64,000 bases of DNA from Pseudomonas fortuita. GTDB taxonomy: Bacteria > Pseudomonadota > Gammaproteobacteria > Pseudomonadales > Pseudomonadaceae. The stretch covers positions 310,001 through 374,000 of the forward strand of contig NZ_CP114035.2 in the NCBI RefSeq assembly GCF_026898135.2, read 5' to 3'. A program made the position numbers and the translations under genes. A model generated the notes under the pieces. It did no database searches and had not been told where the DNA came from. It saw only the letters and a program-made list of their open reading frames with translations. Numbering within the stretch: position 1 is the stretch's first letter; the number at the start of each line of letters is the position of its first letter. This document shows positions 18,166-26,511 of this stretch, piece by piece.

Positions 18166-18248
18166 CCGTACATGTCGGGTCTGGAGCCGGGAGGGCCGAT
18201 CCCTAGAATCCTAACAAAAAATCATCTGCAAATACGAAGCTTTCCCAA

Positions 18249-20546
18249 ATGAATCCCAAGCGCATCCCGAAAGTGTTCACCCCCATCAGCCAAAGTGGCA
18301 GTCGCCTCAAGCCGCTGGCGTTCTTCGTGGCCGTCGCCATCAGTGGCGGGGCCGCAGCTGCCGACGGCAAACCCCTGGAGCTGGACGCCACGCAGATCGA
18401 AGACAGCGCTCTGCTGCCGGCCGACGATGCTGGCCAGCTAGGCTACACGGTCGAGAGCACCCGCAGCTCCACAGGCCTGGCGCTGACGCCACGCCAGACG
18501 CCGCAATCGGTCACCACCATTACCCGCCAGCAGATGGATGACCGCGACATCCACACCATCGAGCAGGCGCTGGAAACCACGCCGGGGGTAACGGCCAACA
18601 AATCCGAGGTGGGTGGGCGTACCGACTACCGTGCCCGTGGTTACTCGATCAGCAACTGGAAGGTCGACGGCCTGCAGACCCAGGGCGGGTCCGATTTCAG
18701 TGGCAGCGGCAATGCGTTGAACATGGACCTGTACGAACGCATCGACATCGTGCGCGGCGCCAACGGCCTGCTGGGCGGCACCGGCGACCCCTCTGCCACC
18801 GTCAACCTGATCCGCAAGGCACCGACCAAGACTTTCGGCGGCAGCGCCTACGCCACTTACGGCAGCTGGGACAAACGTCGCCTGGGTGCTGACCTGAATC
18901 TGCCCCTGTCCGCGGATGGCCGCCTGCGTTCGCGCTTCGTGATGACCCAGCAGGACGCCAACTCCTTCCGCGACAACCAGTCCGAGCGCTCTCGCGCCGC
19001 GTTGGCCAATTTTGAGTTCGACCTGGACGACGCCACCACCCTGGGCGCCGGTTACCAGTATGAGTACAACAAGGTCGTGGGTGGCGGCTGGGGCGCGAAC
19101 ATCCCGATCTGGTACCGCGACGGCAGCAAGACCGACTTGCCGCGCAGCACCAACGTGGTGCCCAGCTGGAGCTTTGGCGAGTACACCACCCGTACGGCGT
19201 TCGGCTCGCTCGAGCACCGCTTCGACAACGACTGGACGTTGGACCTGAAAGCCGCCCAGGCGACTACCGAGGCCTTGAACCACCGCGGCCTTGCCAAGGT
19301 GAACTCGGCTGGGCGCGGCAGCTACGGCGGCTATTGGGACCAGGACGGCAGCGGCGCGGTGCTGAACGGTTTGCACAGCTCCAGCGACACCACCCAGCAG
19401 TCGGCGCAGATCGACCTGTCGGGCCCGTTCCAGCTGTTCGGCCGCACCCACCAGGCCATGGTCGGCTACAACGACAGCCGCACCGTCGGCTGGTCGCCCC
19501 AGTACACCTGCACGATGGTCGGCGATGGCATGGCCAGCGCACCTGCACTGGGTTGCCAGTTCCGCGCCAATAACGGCTTCCCGGTCACGGACTGGCGCAA
19601 TGGCGTGGATGACGACTACGACCTCATCGCCTCACGCACCGGCCTTCACAGCAAGACCACCACCCGGCTGCAGGGCATGTATGCCGCCACCCGCCTGAGC
19701 ATCACCGACCCGCTGTCGGTGATCGTTGGCTTGCGCACCAGCAACTATTCTTCTGTGACCCGCAGCGTGGCCGGCGAGCGCAGCAGCCAGGAAGAAAACG
19801 GCATCGTCACCCCCTACCTGGGCGCCGTGTACGACCTCAATGACAACTACTCGGTATATGCCAGCTACACCGACATCTTCACCCCGCAATCATCTGAAAC
19901 CAGCAGTGGCAGCAAGGTCGAGCCGATTCGTGGGCAAAGCTACGAGACGGGTATCAAAGGTGAGTGGTTCGATGGCCGCCTGAACGCTTCGGCGGCGTAC
20001 TTCCGCACCAAGCAGGAAAACAAAGCCGTGCTCGACGGCGACCTGACCACCCCGACTGGCGGCAACGCGTACAAGGCCGGTTCCGGCCAGGAAACCGACG
20101 GTATCGACCTGGAAGTTGCGGGCGCCCTGAGCCCCAACTGGAACGTTTACGCCGGCTACACCTACCTGCACTTCCGCCGCGTCGACAGCGACGGCCGCAG
20201 CGACCCGTCGCACCTGTTCAAGGCCTCGACCACCTACCGCCTCAGCGGCCCGCTCGACCGCCTGACCGTGGGTGCCGGCGTGACTGCGCAAACCAACATC
20301 CGCGCCATTTCCAGCCCGGCTGGCCAGCCCACCAACGGTGTGAGCAATGGTGCCACTGATGTGAACTGGTCCGGTTATGCCATCTGGAATGCCATGGCCA
20401 AGTACCAGCTGACCGATGAAACCAGCGTCAGCCTCAACGCCAACAACCTGTTCGACAAGCATTACTACACCCAGTACGGGTTCTATGCCGGGGCCATCTA
20501 TGGTGACCCGCGTAACTTGTCGGTGACGGTAAGCACCGCGTTCTGA
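18249..20546 (+). CDS. TonB-dependent siderophore receptor (FpvA/FhuE-like)
   Basis: 765 residues. After a signal peptide (LAFFVAVAISGGAAAA) and about 30 variable residues comes the plug, with TPRQTPQSVTTITRQQM, YRARGYSISNWKVDG and IDIVRGANGLLGGTGDPSATVNLIRK, then the barrel, ending in terminal Phe (LSVTVSTAF). The plug pattern (RQTPQSV, GANGL..GTG.PSA) is that of hydroxamate or mixed-type receptors such as FhuE and FpvA. The N-terminal region is too short for a complete STN signalling domain, so control more likely comes from the divergent two-component system than from a sigma/anti-sigma pair. The ligand is unknown. No strong SD is visible. Confidence 0.9.
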   Translation: MNPKRIPKVFTPISQSGSRLKPLAFFVAVAISGGAAAADGKPLELDATQIEDSALLPADDAGQLGYTVESTRSSTGLALTPRQTPQSVTTITRQQMDDRDIHTIEQALETTPGVTANKSEVGGRTDYRARGYSISNWKVDGLQTQGGSDFSGSGNALNMDLYERIDIVRGANGLLGGTGDPSATVNLIRKAPTKTFGGSAYATYGSWDKRRLGADLNLPLSADGRLRSRFVMTQQDANSFRDNQSERSRAALANFEFDLDDATTLGAGYQYEYNKVVGGGWGANIPIWYRDGSKTDLPRSTNVVPSWSFGEYTTRTAFGSLEHRFDNDWTLDLKAAQATTEALNHRGLAKVNSAGRGSYGGYWDQDGSGAVLNGLHSSSDTTQQSAQIDLSGPFQLFGRTHQAMVGYNDSRTVGWSPQYTCTMVGDGMASAPALGCQFRANNGFPVTDWRNGVDDDYDLIASRTGLHSKTTTRLQGMYAATRLSITDPLSVIVGLRTSNYSSVTRSVAGERSSQEENGIVTPYLGAVYDLNDNYSVYASYTDIFTPQSSETSSGSKVEPIRGQSYETGIKGEWFDGRLNASAAYFRTKQENKAVLDGDLTTPTGGNAYKAGSGQETDGIDLEVAGALSPNWNVYAGYTYLHFRRVDSDGRSDPSHLFKASTTYRLSGPLDRLTVGAGVTAQTNIRAISSPAGQPTNGVSNGATDVNWSGYAIWNAMAKYQLTDETSVSLNANNLFDKHYYTQYGFYAGAIYGDPRNLSVTVSTAF

Positions 20547-20577
20547 CCAACCGTTCCCACAGGTCTGCGCGCGGTCC

Positions 20578-20665
20578 CTGTGGGAGCGGGCTTGCGCGAA
20601 CACGGGCGAAGCCCGTGCCATCCACCACGGTGTCGGTTTGGGGGTAAGCCCGCTCCCAACCGGCC
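20578..20665. repeat. REP pair (inverted, with GGGCGAAGCCCG spacer hairpin)
   Basis: Opposed copies TGTGGGAGCGGGCTTGCGCG and the mirror TAAGCCCGCTCCCAACCGG flank a small ACGGGCGAAGCCCGT hairpin, just after the TonB receptor stop. Confidence 0.85.
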
Positions 20666-20670
20666 CTCTC

Positions 20671-20877
20671 TCAGCTGGGCTTTGCCGCGTGCCCTGTATC
20701 AACCGGCTTCTCCAAATGGCCCTCGAAGCTATCCCAATCTTCGCCAAACAGCTCCACCGGATGCATGGTCCGGTCTGCGCCATTGCCACAGGCTAGCGCC
20801 TTGGCAGGGCAGTACAGGTCGCAACCCCAGCAGATACGCTCGGGGTGGCGAGGGTTTGTGGGGAATCTCTTGGCCAT
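20671..20877 (-). CDS. DUF3079 domain protein (small Cys-rich)
   Basis: 68 residues. ATG 20877 is preferred to an ATG two codons upstream because GGGAGG sits 6 nt before it. The sequence MAKRFPTNPRHPERICWGC, then DLYCPAKALACGNGADRTMHP..FGEDW is the recognisable DUF3079 signature, with three cysteines (CWGC, YCP) and a fourth in ACGNG that could bind a metal. The function of this family is unknown. It is monocistronic and convergent with the TonB receptor. Confidence 0.85.
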   Translation of the reverse strand: MAKRFPTNPRHPERICWGCDLYCPAKALACGNGADRTMHPVELFGEDWDSFEGHLEKPVDTGHAAKPS

Positions 20878-20928
20878 GCTCATCCTCCCTCAGGGCTACC
20901 TGGTTTGAACGTAAACCCCTGGCCAAGC

Positions 20929-21138
20929 TTATGGCTTGATCGGCATCAATCTCGCCCCATGCAATGGCCCCATGTGCTTGCTGATGGTGGCACGCGCAGC
21001 GACCTCAGTCCGTTCGATGGCATCAATGATCAGCAGCGACAAGCGCCGGTCACAATCGTATAGCGTTGTGAGCTCACGCAACCGCATGCCAGGCCAGAAG
21101 GTTTGGCTGGCATCATTCGGTATCCGAAATGGGCGCAT
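20929..21138 (-). pseudogene. Remnant of an Abi-family (AbiD/AbiF-like) abortive-infection gene
   Basis: A short frame whose middle (LRELTTLYDCDRRLSLLIIDAI, then ERTEVAARATISKHMGPLHGAR) has the core of the Abi_2 family: a LY.FDR.LR..... .IE..EV..R....... pattern. Both flanks of that domain are missing: the protein stops after GARLMPIKP, and the ~100 residues that should precede it are not found in the other frames upstream. Intact members are about 300 residues and can abort phage infection. I read this as a decayed fragment with no likely product. Base composition is lower in GC than the neighbours, consistent with acquired DNA. Confidence 0.55.
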
Positions 21139-21223
21139 GTAGGGTGTCGGCAGAAGAAGCTGATTGCTTCAAGAAAAAAGTCAGTCGCTGGTGAGTAGAC
21201 GTTCTGCCAATACACTGAGGTGA

Positions 21224-22918
21224 ATGTTTTACAATCTTGCGAGCCCTGCTGTGGTGGGCTATCGCAGAGTCGATGATGCACCTTGCTGTATCGCAAAGGG
21301 AGTTGCTTTGGAGCACCATTCAACCGGCAAGCGCGGCGTGAGCTACGATCCGCCGCAGCGGCGGCAACGCACGCACATCCCTTCCATCATGCGCCGGGTG
21401 ACGCTGGGCGTTGTGGTCGTCTGGTTGGCACTCGTGGCAAGCCTGGGCGGGTGGATAGCGCAGCGCCTTACAGCACAAGAGCTCGACAACCTGTCGGCAG
21501 GCGCCGAATACGAGGCCCAGATTACGGGGCGTGTGGTAGACCGCCTGTTCACCGAGATGGCCAGCGTGGCCAACATGGTGGCCCGTCAAAGCGAGGTGAT
21601 CCAACTCGCCGCCCGATACCGCCATGACCCACCCGGCTTCGCGGCCCTCACGCGGGAGGAGCGCGCTGCGAATTTCACCCGTGACCCGCTGGTGCGAAGC
21701 GTCGGTGATTTCATGGATAGATTGGCCAGCGATCTGCACTATGCCCGTATCTACATGAACAACCTCTCAGACGATACGGTGACGGCCAGCAACTGGGCGG
21801 AGTCATTCAGCATCGTTGGCCAGATCTATACGGGCAGGGCCTACCTCGTCGATGCATTGCGCACCGGCAGTGGTGAAATGTTCGGCATCGCCCGCCTGAA
21901 CAAAACCCCCTCCTATTTCGTTGCCAGCCGCATCGACGATGCCGACGGCAACCCACTTGGCTCTGTCACGGTCAAGTTCGATGCCCCGGACATAGCCCTG
22001 TACCTGACGGGGCGTCACATTGCGTTGATAGTGAACCGTCAGGGGCGCGTGACCACCGCGTCCAGCGAACCTTTCATGCTGCGTAACGTGGCGGCACTGC
22101 TTCCGCCCGACATTCGCAGGCCCCTGGATGGCGACGAAGAGCTGGGCGAGCCCATGGATATCCGCGCTGTGGCAGACGCGGGTCAGGCCAATCAATGGCT
22201 CATTGACGGGCACCCTTATCTGGTGCATCGCCAGCCTCTGAACGACGCGCAATATCAGCTGCTGACGCTGGCAAAGCTTGATCACCTGCAGCCGATGCGT
22301 CAGCAGTATTACTGGACCGGTGCCTCTGTAGCAGCGCTCGGGTTGATCTTGATCTTGCTCTCCAGCCGTGTGGCCGGGCAGATGCTGTTGCGCCGCCAGG
22401 AAGAACGCTATGCGGCAAACTATGACGCGCTGACCGGGTTGAAGAATCGGCGTGCAATCCTGGCTGCCTTGCATCGGCATTTCGCGTTGGCGAAGCGAAC
22501 GGGGCAGGGGGTGCTGGTGGCGTTTATCGACCTCGATGAATTCAAGGCGATCAACGACACGTACGGGCACGAGGTGGGGGACAAGTTCCTGATCGAAAGC
22601 AGCCGGCGCCTGCAGGGTGGATTGCGGGCGTCGGATGAACTTGGGCGCTGGGGCGGCGACGAGTTCGTTGTGATCGGCTTGACCGCTTCTGTCCACCCGG
22701 ACGAAATGGCCAAAACTGCAGCAGCGATGCGCAGACGGCTGGTGCCGCTGCTGATTGGTAGCTACGAGTTTGACGACTGCCGGTTCGATTATGCGGGTGC
22801 GAGTTTTGGTATTACGAGTGTTGATCCCGCTGCGACTTCGCTGCAGGCCGCGCTTAAAGCGGCGGATCAGTTGATGTATGCCGATAAAGAGGTGCGGCGA
22901 GGGTTGCGGAGGGTTTGA
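21224..22918 (+). CDS. Membrane diguanylate cyclase (Cache-like sensor + GGDEF)
   Basis: 564 residues as drawn. A membrane segment (about 60-82) and a second (about 362-380) enclose a ~280-residue periplasmic sensor; a C-terminal GGDEF domain follows with an intact active site (RWGGDEFVV, 477-481) and an RxxD inhibitory site five residues before it (RASD, 468-471). It should make cyclic-di-GMP and be feedback-inhibited. The start is uncertain: ATG 21224 has GAGG close by, but TTG 21308 has AAGGGAG at ideal spacing, and the 28 codons between look non-coding. There are no partner genes; a bidirectional terminator follows. Confidence 0.9.
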   Translation: MFYNLASPAVVGYRRVDDAPCCIAKGVALEHHSTGKRGVSYDPPQRRQRTHIPSIMRRVTLGVVVVWLALVASLGGWIAQRLTAQELDNLSAGAEYEAQITGRVVDRLFTEMASVANMVARQSEVIQLAARYRHDPPGFAALTREERAANFTRDPLVRSVGDFMDRLASDLHYARIYMNNLSDDTVTASNWAESFSIVGQIYTGRAYLVDALRTGSGEMFGIARLNKTPSYFVASRIDDADGNPLGSVTVKFDAPDIALYLTGRHIALIVNRQGRVTTASSEPFMLRNVAALLPPDIRRPLDGDEELGEPMDIRAVADAGQANQWLIDGHPYLVHRQPLNDAQYQLLTLAKLDHLQPMRQQYYWTGASVAALGLILILLSSRVAGQMLLRRQEERYAANYDALTGLKNRRAILAALHRHFALAKRTGQGVLVAFIDLDEFKAINDTYGHEVGDKFLIESSRRLQGGLRASDELGRWGGDEFVVIGLTASVHPDEMAKTAAAMRRRLVPLLIGSYEFDDCRFDYAGASFGITSVDPAATSLQAALKAADQLMYADKEVRRGLRRV

Positions 22919-22956
22919 GAGGGGTGAGGGTGAGGGGGCATAACGACACTGAAAAC

Positions 22957-22990
22957 AAAAAAGGCCCACCTTTCGGTGAGCCTTTTTTGA
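22957..22990. terminator. Bidirectional intrinsic terminator (diguanylate cyclase gene / tRNA-Thr)
   Basis: Stem AGGC(C)CACC / GGTGAGCCT with a TTTC loop, with A-run on the left and T-run on the right. It serves the plus-strand cyclase gene and, read in reverse, the minus-strand tRNA whose 3' end is at 23000. Confidence 0.88.
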
Positions 22991-22999
22991 TACTGCGTA

Positions 23000-23075
<76 letters not shown>

Positions 23076-23173
23076 AATGGGGCGTCATTATAACGATCGT
23101 TTGGCGCCTGTAAACCACTTCCTTGCGAATGTTCGCAAAAGACCTAAGTCACCGGCCCAAAAGGAGAATTTTC

Positions 23174-23422
23174 CTACCAGCCGCGGTGGATGGTGTTGAC
23201 GCTTGGCTCGCTTTTGCCCGGGTTGAAGAACAGCTTGTCGTTGTCGCAGCCGCGCTTGCGGCAGGGGCTTTCGGTGCGCAGGGGCAGGCCGTTGTCGCCG
23301 CCCAGTTGCATGCCGGGGTGGTTCCAGCCCAAGTTGCTGTTGTGGTGAGGCGAGGGGCCGCTGGCGCAGCCGGTGATGGCCAGGGCAAGGGTCAACAAAG
23401 CGAAGGATTTGGCTCGGGTCAC
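23174..23422 (-). CDS. Small predicted lipoprotein
   Basis: 82 residues from a GTG start. A signal peptide ends in a lipobox (LALAITGCAS), so the mature protein of about 65 residues should be lipid-anchored. The mature part contains HNSNLGWNHPGMQLGGDNG and a two-Cys segment (SPCRKRGCDND), with no known domain that I recognise. No strong RBS is visible. Monocistronic. Confidence 0.72.
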   Translation of the reverse strand: MTRAKSFALLTLALAITGCASGPSPHHNSNLGWNHPGMQLGGDNGLPLRTESPCRKRGCDNDKLFFNPGKSEPSVNTIHRGW

Positions 23423-23574
23423 GATGGTCGGGTCCGTTGGTCCATTGTCGGTTCTGGCGCAACGCCAGACGGCCGCGGGGCTGGCGGGCAGCGCGCGACG
23501 TCACTTTTTAATGATTTGGGGGCGGATGATACACCGTTACGGCGGGTGAGCATTAGCCTTGTGTTGCCTGGTAT

Positions 23575-23607
23575 GGCCTCTTCGCGGGTGAACCCGCTCC
23601 CACAGGG
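23575..23607. repeat. Single REP copy
   Basis: One REP palindrome (CCTCTTCGCGGGTGAACCCG continuing CTCCCACAGG) in the 520-bp gap 23423-23943. This gap contains no credible gene; its right half is the structured leader listed separately. Confidence 0.85.
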
Positions 23608-23770
23608 GGCCGTGTAAGCGCGGCTATCTGTGTAAGGCAATTCTGAACCATGGGGCTAAAAGCTTCAGAATCTGGATGCTTCGGAAGTATCCTACGCGCG
23701 CCGCCGAAGTATCGCTGTTGTCGGGGAAGTGGCTCACAGATACCGTTTTCGGGTCGCTCAGGCGACCGGG

Positions 23771-23925
23771 TGTGAGAGCCCGACTTTGAATAAGCGCTAC
23801 CTGTCATGGTGGCCGTACGTGGGCAGACCTCGGTCTGGCCGGGCTTCCTTATTCACTCGGTTTCTCACCCCGCGTACGGCTGCCGCCCCAAATCCGTGAG
23901 AAAGATTTTTGGCAGCCTCCTTTTT
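23771..23925 (+). ncRNA. Predicted structured leader (pseudoknot plus terminator-like hairpin) of the DUF3077 gene
   Basis: Perfectly complementary segments read off by eye: GTGAGA (23772) with TCTCAC (23863); GAATAAG (23788) with CTTATTC (23848); CAGACC (23824) with GGTCTG (23832); CCGTACG (23813) with CGTACGG (23873), which crosses the first two and so would form a pseudoknot. A final hairpin pairs GGCTGCC (23878) with GGCAGCC (23911), with inner AAATC/GATTT, and is followed by TCCTTTTT, like an attenuator. A second GTGAGA (23896) in that hairpin could compete for TCTCAC. It ends 19 nt before the start codon. The ligand or trigger is unknown. Confidence 0.5.
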
Positions 23926-23943
23926 CGTGAATGAGGATTTGCC

Positions 23944-24213
23944 ATGAAACAAGATGAGCCAGTCACCACCGCAGGCGTGGAAACCTTCCTTGCAGCCGGT
24001 AACCCATCCCTAAATCTGCTTCGCGTTCAACCCGGCGTTCCGGTGGACGCTGCCTACGAGCATGTCTCGATCCTGATGGGCTACATCAAGCACCTGGTGC
24101 GCGAGGGGGATATGGAGGACGACCATAAATTCCTGGGGGCTGCCGATTACCTGTGCGACATGGCCAAGGCGCTGATAAACGATATCGAGATCGCCAAAGG
24201 TAAGGCGCACTGA
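23944..24213 (+). CDS. DUF3077 domain protein
   Basis: 89 residues, preceded by GAGGA. The core PSLNLLRVQPGVPVDAAYEHVSILMGYIK..., then DDHKFLGAADYLCDMAKALINDIE fits DUF3077, a small alpha-helical family found in many copies in Pseudomonas genomes and of unknown function. There is no signal peptide or membrane segment. The gene stands alone, and its 150-nt leader is predicted to fold extensively, suggesting it is controlled after transcription starts. Confidence 0.8.
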   Translation: MKQDEPVTTAGVETFLAAGNPSLNLLRVQPGVPVDAAYEHVSILMGYIKHLVREGDMEDDHKFLGAADYLCDMAKALINDIEIAKGKAH

Positions 24214-24223
24214 GACTTTGAGA

Positions 24224-24270
24224 GGGGCTGCTTTGCAGCCCTTTCGCGGCACAAGGCCGCTTCCACAAAA
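24224..24270. repeat. Degenerate REP copy
   Basis: GGGGCTGCTTTGCAGCCCTTTCGCGGCACAAGGCCGCTTCCACA: a single REP of the GGCAAGGCCGC subtype with a GGGCTGC hairpin arm. The remaining gap to 24488 has no gene; a lone TTATCCACA (DnaA-box 9-mer) is at 24467-24475. Confidence 0.75.
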
Positions 24271-24488
24271 GCCGCTTGCGCCAACCATAAGAAATGTTTA
24301 TGCACAAGTGGCATTGGCGGCTTGCGCGAAAGGCATGCCGCATCGCTACGCCGCTGGTCTTTGCGCAAATGCCTGTTTTTACTGGCCTGCAGCTGCGACC
24401 AGGAATAAGCCAAACCCTTGAAATAGCGCTTGGATCCAACAGGTAATCAAAAGCTTGTTCACAGACTTATCCACAGGTTGTGCTGCGG

Positions 24489-25694
24489 CTAAAGGTCACG
24501 TTCCGCGAGTATCAGCAGGTTGCGCGGGGTCAGCGGGTAATCGCAGAACAGGCCCAGGCGTACCTCATAGCCTTGTTCTTCGAGGAACAGGGCGCGATCA
24601 AGCACCAGCCACAATTCCAGCGGCCGGCGGAACAGGTTACGTACGCGCTCCAGGTTGCGTACCTCGGCCAGTCGTTGCCACCCGGCTGCTTCCAGGGCGG
24701 CCCAGTCCGGGTTGCCGTTCAAGGGCAGTTGTTTGAGATCGGCCAGGTCGCGGCAGTACTGCTCGTAGGGCTTTTCCAGCCAGGCGACCGGCAGCGACGG
24801 CGTTGGCAGGTATTCGCCGGTCTGGCGCTGCTGGCGTTGCAGCAGGTCGAAGCCCAGGCGGCGGGCCATCGAGGTGTCGCGCTGGCGCCGCACGCGGGCG
24901 CCGGCAGTGACGGTTTCGCTCAGGGGCAGGCCCAGGTCGTCCAGCGACAGCTGCAGGCTCGATGCTTTCGCGGCTGTGGATAACGCCTGGTAGTGCGGCG
25001 CCGCGATGCGGTTGTAGCAGCAGGGGGCTACGGCGAGTTGCCGGCAGCCTTGCTGGCTGGCCAGTTGCATCAGGCGGACGTGCAGGTCGCCACAGGCATG
25101 CAGGGCTACCACGCTTTTGTCGCTAGCCAGGTGACGGGCGCTGTCGCTGGCCATCACATCCTGGTGTACGTGCTGTGCTGGCAAGTGATGGTGTGCGCTA
25201 AGGGCCTGGCCGGCGGCGACCAGTTCGGCGTCGTACTCCAGGCAGGTCAGCTGTTGGCCGGGTTGCAGCAGGCGACGGCCGAGGTGGCCTTTGCCGGAGC
25301 ACCAGTCCAGCCAGTGGCGCGGCTGGTGGTGGAAGGTCAGGTGGCTGGCGAAGGCTTCGATCTGCTGCCATTTGCGGCCGGGGACGGCGACGTCCAGGCG
25401 GTGGGCGGCGGGTGGCAGGTCGGTTTGCGGGAGGCTGCCGAGGGCGGCGAGCTTTTGGGCTTGTTCGGCCAGTTGCGGGAAGGGCGCGGGCAAGCGGTCA
25501 GTGGCGATTTCGGCTTCGGCGTCTGCCAGGGAACATTGGCGCAGATGGGCGGCAAGCTCGGGGTGGGTGGTTTCCCAGGCCAGTTGCAGGGTGGTGAAGG
25601 GGCGCGGTTTCCACAGCTGTTGGTGCTCGATCAGGAACTGGTCGAGGGCCTTGAAGCGGGTGCTTAGGTGGTGGCTATGGAGGTGGCTGGGCAT
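24489..25694 (-). CDS. SAM-dependent methyltransferase (METTL25-like, Methyltransf_32 type)
   Basis: 401 residues. The SAM-binding loop is LDWCSGKGHLGRRL (about residue 148 on), with the acidic motif LEYDAELVAAG. The combination VALHACGDL and LAVAPCCYNRI is characteristic of the Methyltransf_32 family, which includes eukaryotic METTL25 and is related to the tRNA methyltransferase Trm13. The CC(Y) motif may hold the acceptor site. The substrate is not known; a tRNA or protein are both possible. Single gene flanked by REP sequences. The N-terminal ~100 residues are helical, without recognised motifs. Confidence 0.8.
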   Translation of the reverse strand: MPSHLHSHHLSTRFKALDQFLIEHQQLWKPRPFTTLQLAWETTHPELAAHLRQCSLADAEAEIATDRLPAPFPQLAEQAQKLAALGSLPQTDLPPAAHRLDVAVPGRKWQQIEAFASHLTFHHQPRHWLDWCSGKGHLGRRLLQPGQQLTCLEYDAELVAAGQALSAHHHLPAQHVHQDVMASDSARHLASDKSVVALHACGDLHVRLMQLASQQGCRQLAVAPCCYNRIAAPHYQALSTAAKASSLQLSLDDLGLPLSETVTAGARVRRQRDTSMARRLGFDLLQRQQRQTGEYLPTPSLPVAWLEKPYEQYCRDLADLKQLPLNGNPDWAALEAAGWQRLAEVRNLERVRNLFRRPLELWLVLDRALFLEEQGYEVRLGLFCDYPLTPRNLLILAERDL

Positions 25695-25717
25695 GGGTAG
25701 ATGTGTGTTGGGTTTGA

Positions 25718-25812
25718 AGGCCTCTTCGCGGGTGAACCCGCTCCCACAGGATTAGCACAGGTTTCAAGGCCTGTGATGTACCTGTGGGAGCGGGTTCACC
25801 CGCGAAATGGCC
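25718..25812. repeat. REP pair (inverted)
   Basis: CCTCTTCGCGGGTGAACCCG...CCCACAGG and the mirror CCTGTGGGAGCGGGTTCACC...CGCGAAATGGCC, separated by 28 bp containing CACAGGTTTCAAGGCCTGTG. Confidence 0.92.
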
Positions 25813-25821
25813 AGTAAGGTC

Positions 25822-26511
25822 TCAGCGACCCTGGCAGGCATCCACGCGCAGCCAGCGCTCCAGCAGCTTGAAGCCCTGCACCAGCAGGAACGAGATCACC
25901 AGGTAGAACACGCCTGCGGCAAAGAAGATTTCCACCGGCAGGTAGGTACGGGCAATGATGGTACGGGCCATGCCGGTCAGTTCCAGCAGGGTCACGGTGC
26001 TGGCCAGGGCACTGGCCTTGAGCATCAGGATCACTTCGTTGCTGTACGCCGGCAGGCCGATGCGCGCAGCACGGGGCAGCATGATGTAGAACAGCGCCTT
26101 GCCCCGCGACATGCCCAGCGCCCGCGCCGCTTCGATCTCACCTTTGGGGATCGATTGCAGCGCGCCACGCAGGATCTCGGCAATGTACGCGGCGGTGTGC
26201 AGGGTCATGGTCAGCACCGTGCACCAGAACGGATCGCGCAGGTACGGCCACAGCGAGCTCGAGCGCACCGCATCGAACTGCGCCAGGCCGTAATAGACCA
26301 GAAACAACTGCACCAGCAGCGGCGTACCACGGAAGAAGAAGATGTAGCTGAACGGCACGGCGCGCACGTACCAGTGGCGCGAGGAGCGGGCGATGCCCAG
26401 CGGGATGGCCAGGATCAAACCGGCAACCACGGCAATGGCTACCAGCTCCAGGGTAAGGACCGCACCCTCGGCCAGGCGCGGCAGCCATTTGAAGATGACT
26501 TCCCAATTCAT
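25822..26511 (-). CDS. Basic amino acid ABC transporter permease (HisM/ArtM-like)
   Basis: 229 residues with about five membrane helices. The EAA loop (EAARALGMSRGKALFYIMLPRAARIGLP) docks on the ATPase. It is the last gene of a four-gene importer operon (ATPase, binding protein, HisQ-like, HisM-like), overlapping the HisQ-like gene by 1 nt (26511). Together with the HisQ-like subunit it forms the heterodimeric channel of a polar amino acid uptake system of the His/Lys/Arg/Orn family. Confidence 0.93.
   Translation of the reverse strand: MNWEVIFKWLPRLAEGAVLTLELVAIAVVAGLILAIPLGIARSSRHWYVRAVPFSYIFFFRGTPLLVQLFLVYYGLAQFDAVRSSSLWPYLRDPFWCTVLTMTLHTAAYIAEILRGALQSIPKGEIEAARALGMSRGKALFYIMLPRAARIGLPAYSNEVILMLKASALASTVTLLELTGMARTIIARTYLPVEIFFAAGVFYLVISFLLVQGFKLLERWLRVDACQGR

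Noticed and set aside
18170..18248. Fur box upstream of the second TonB receptor
   Set aside because: The AT-rich bases before the start do not fit the 19-bp Fur pattern beyond chance; the tandem TTAC repeats for the two-component regulator are the better candidate.
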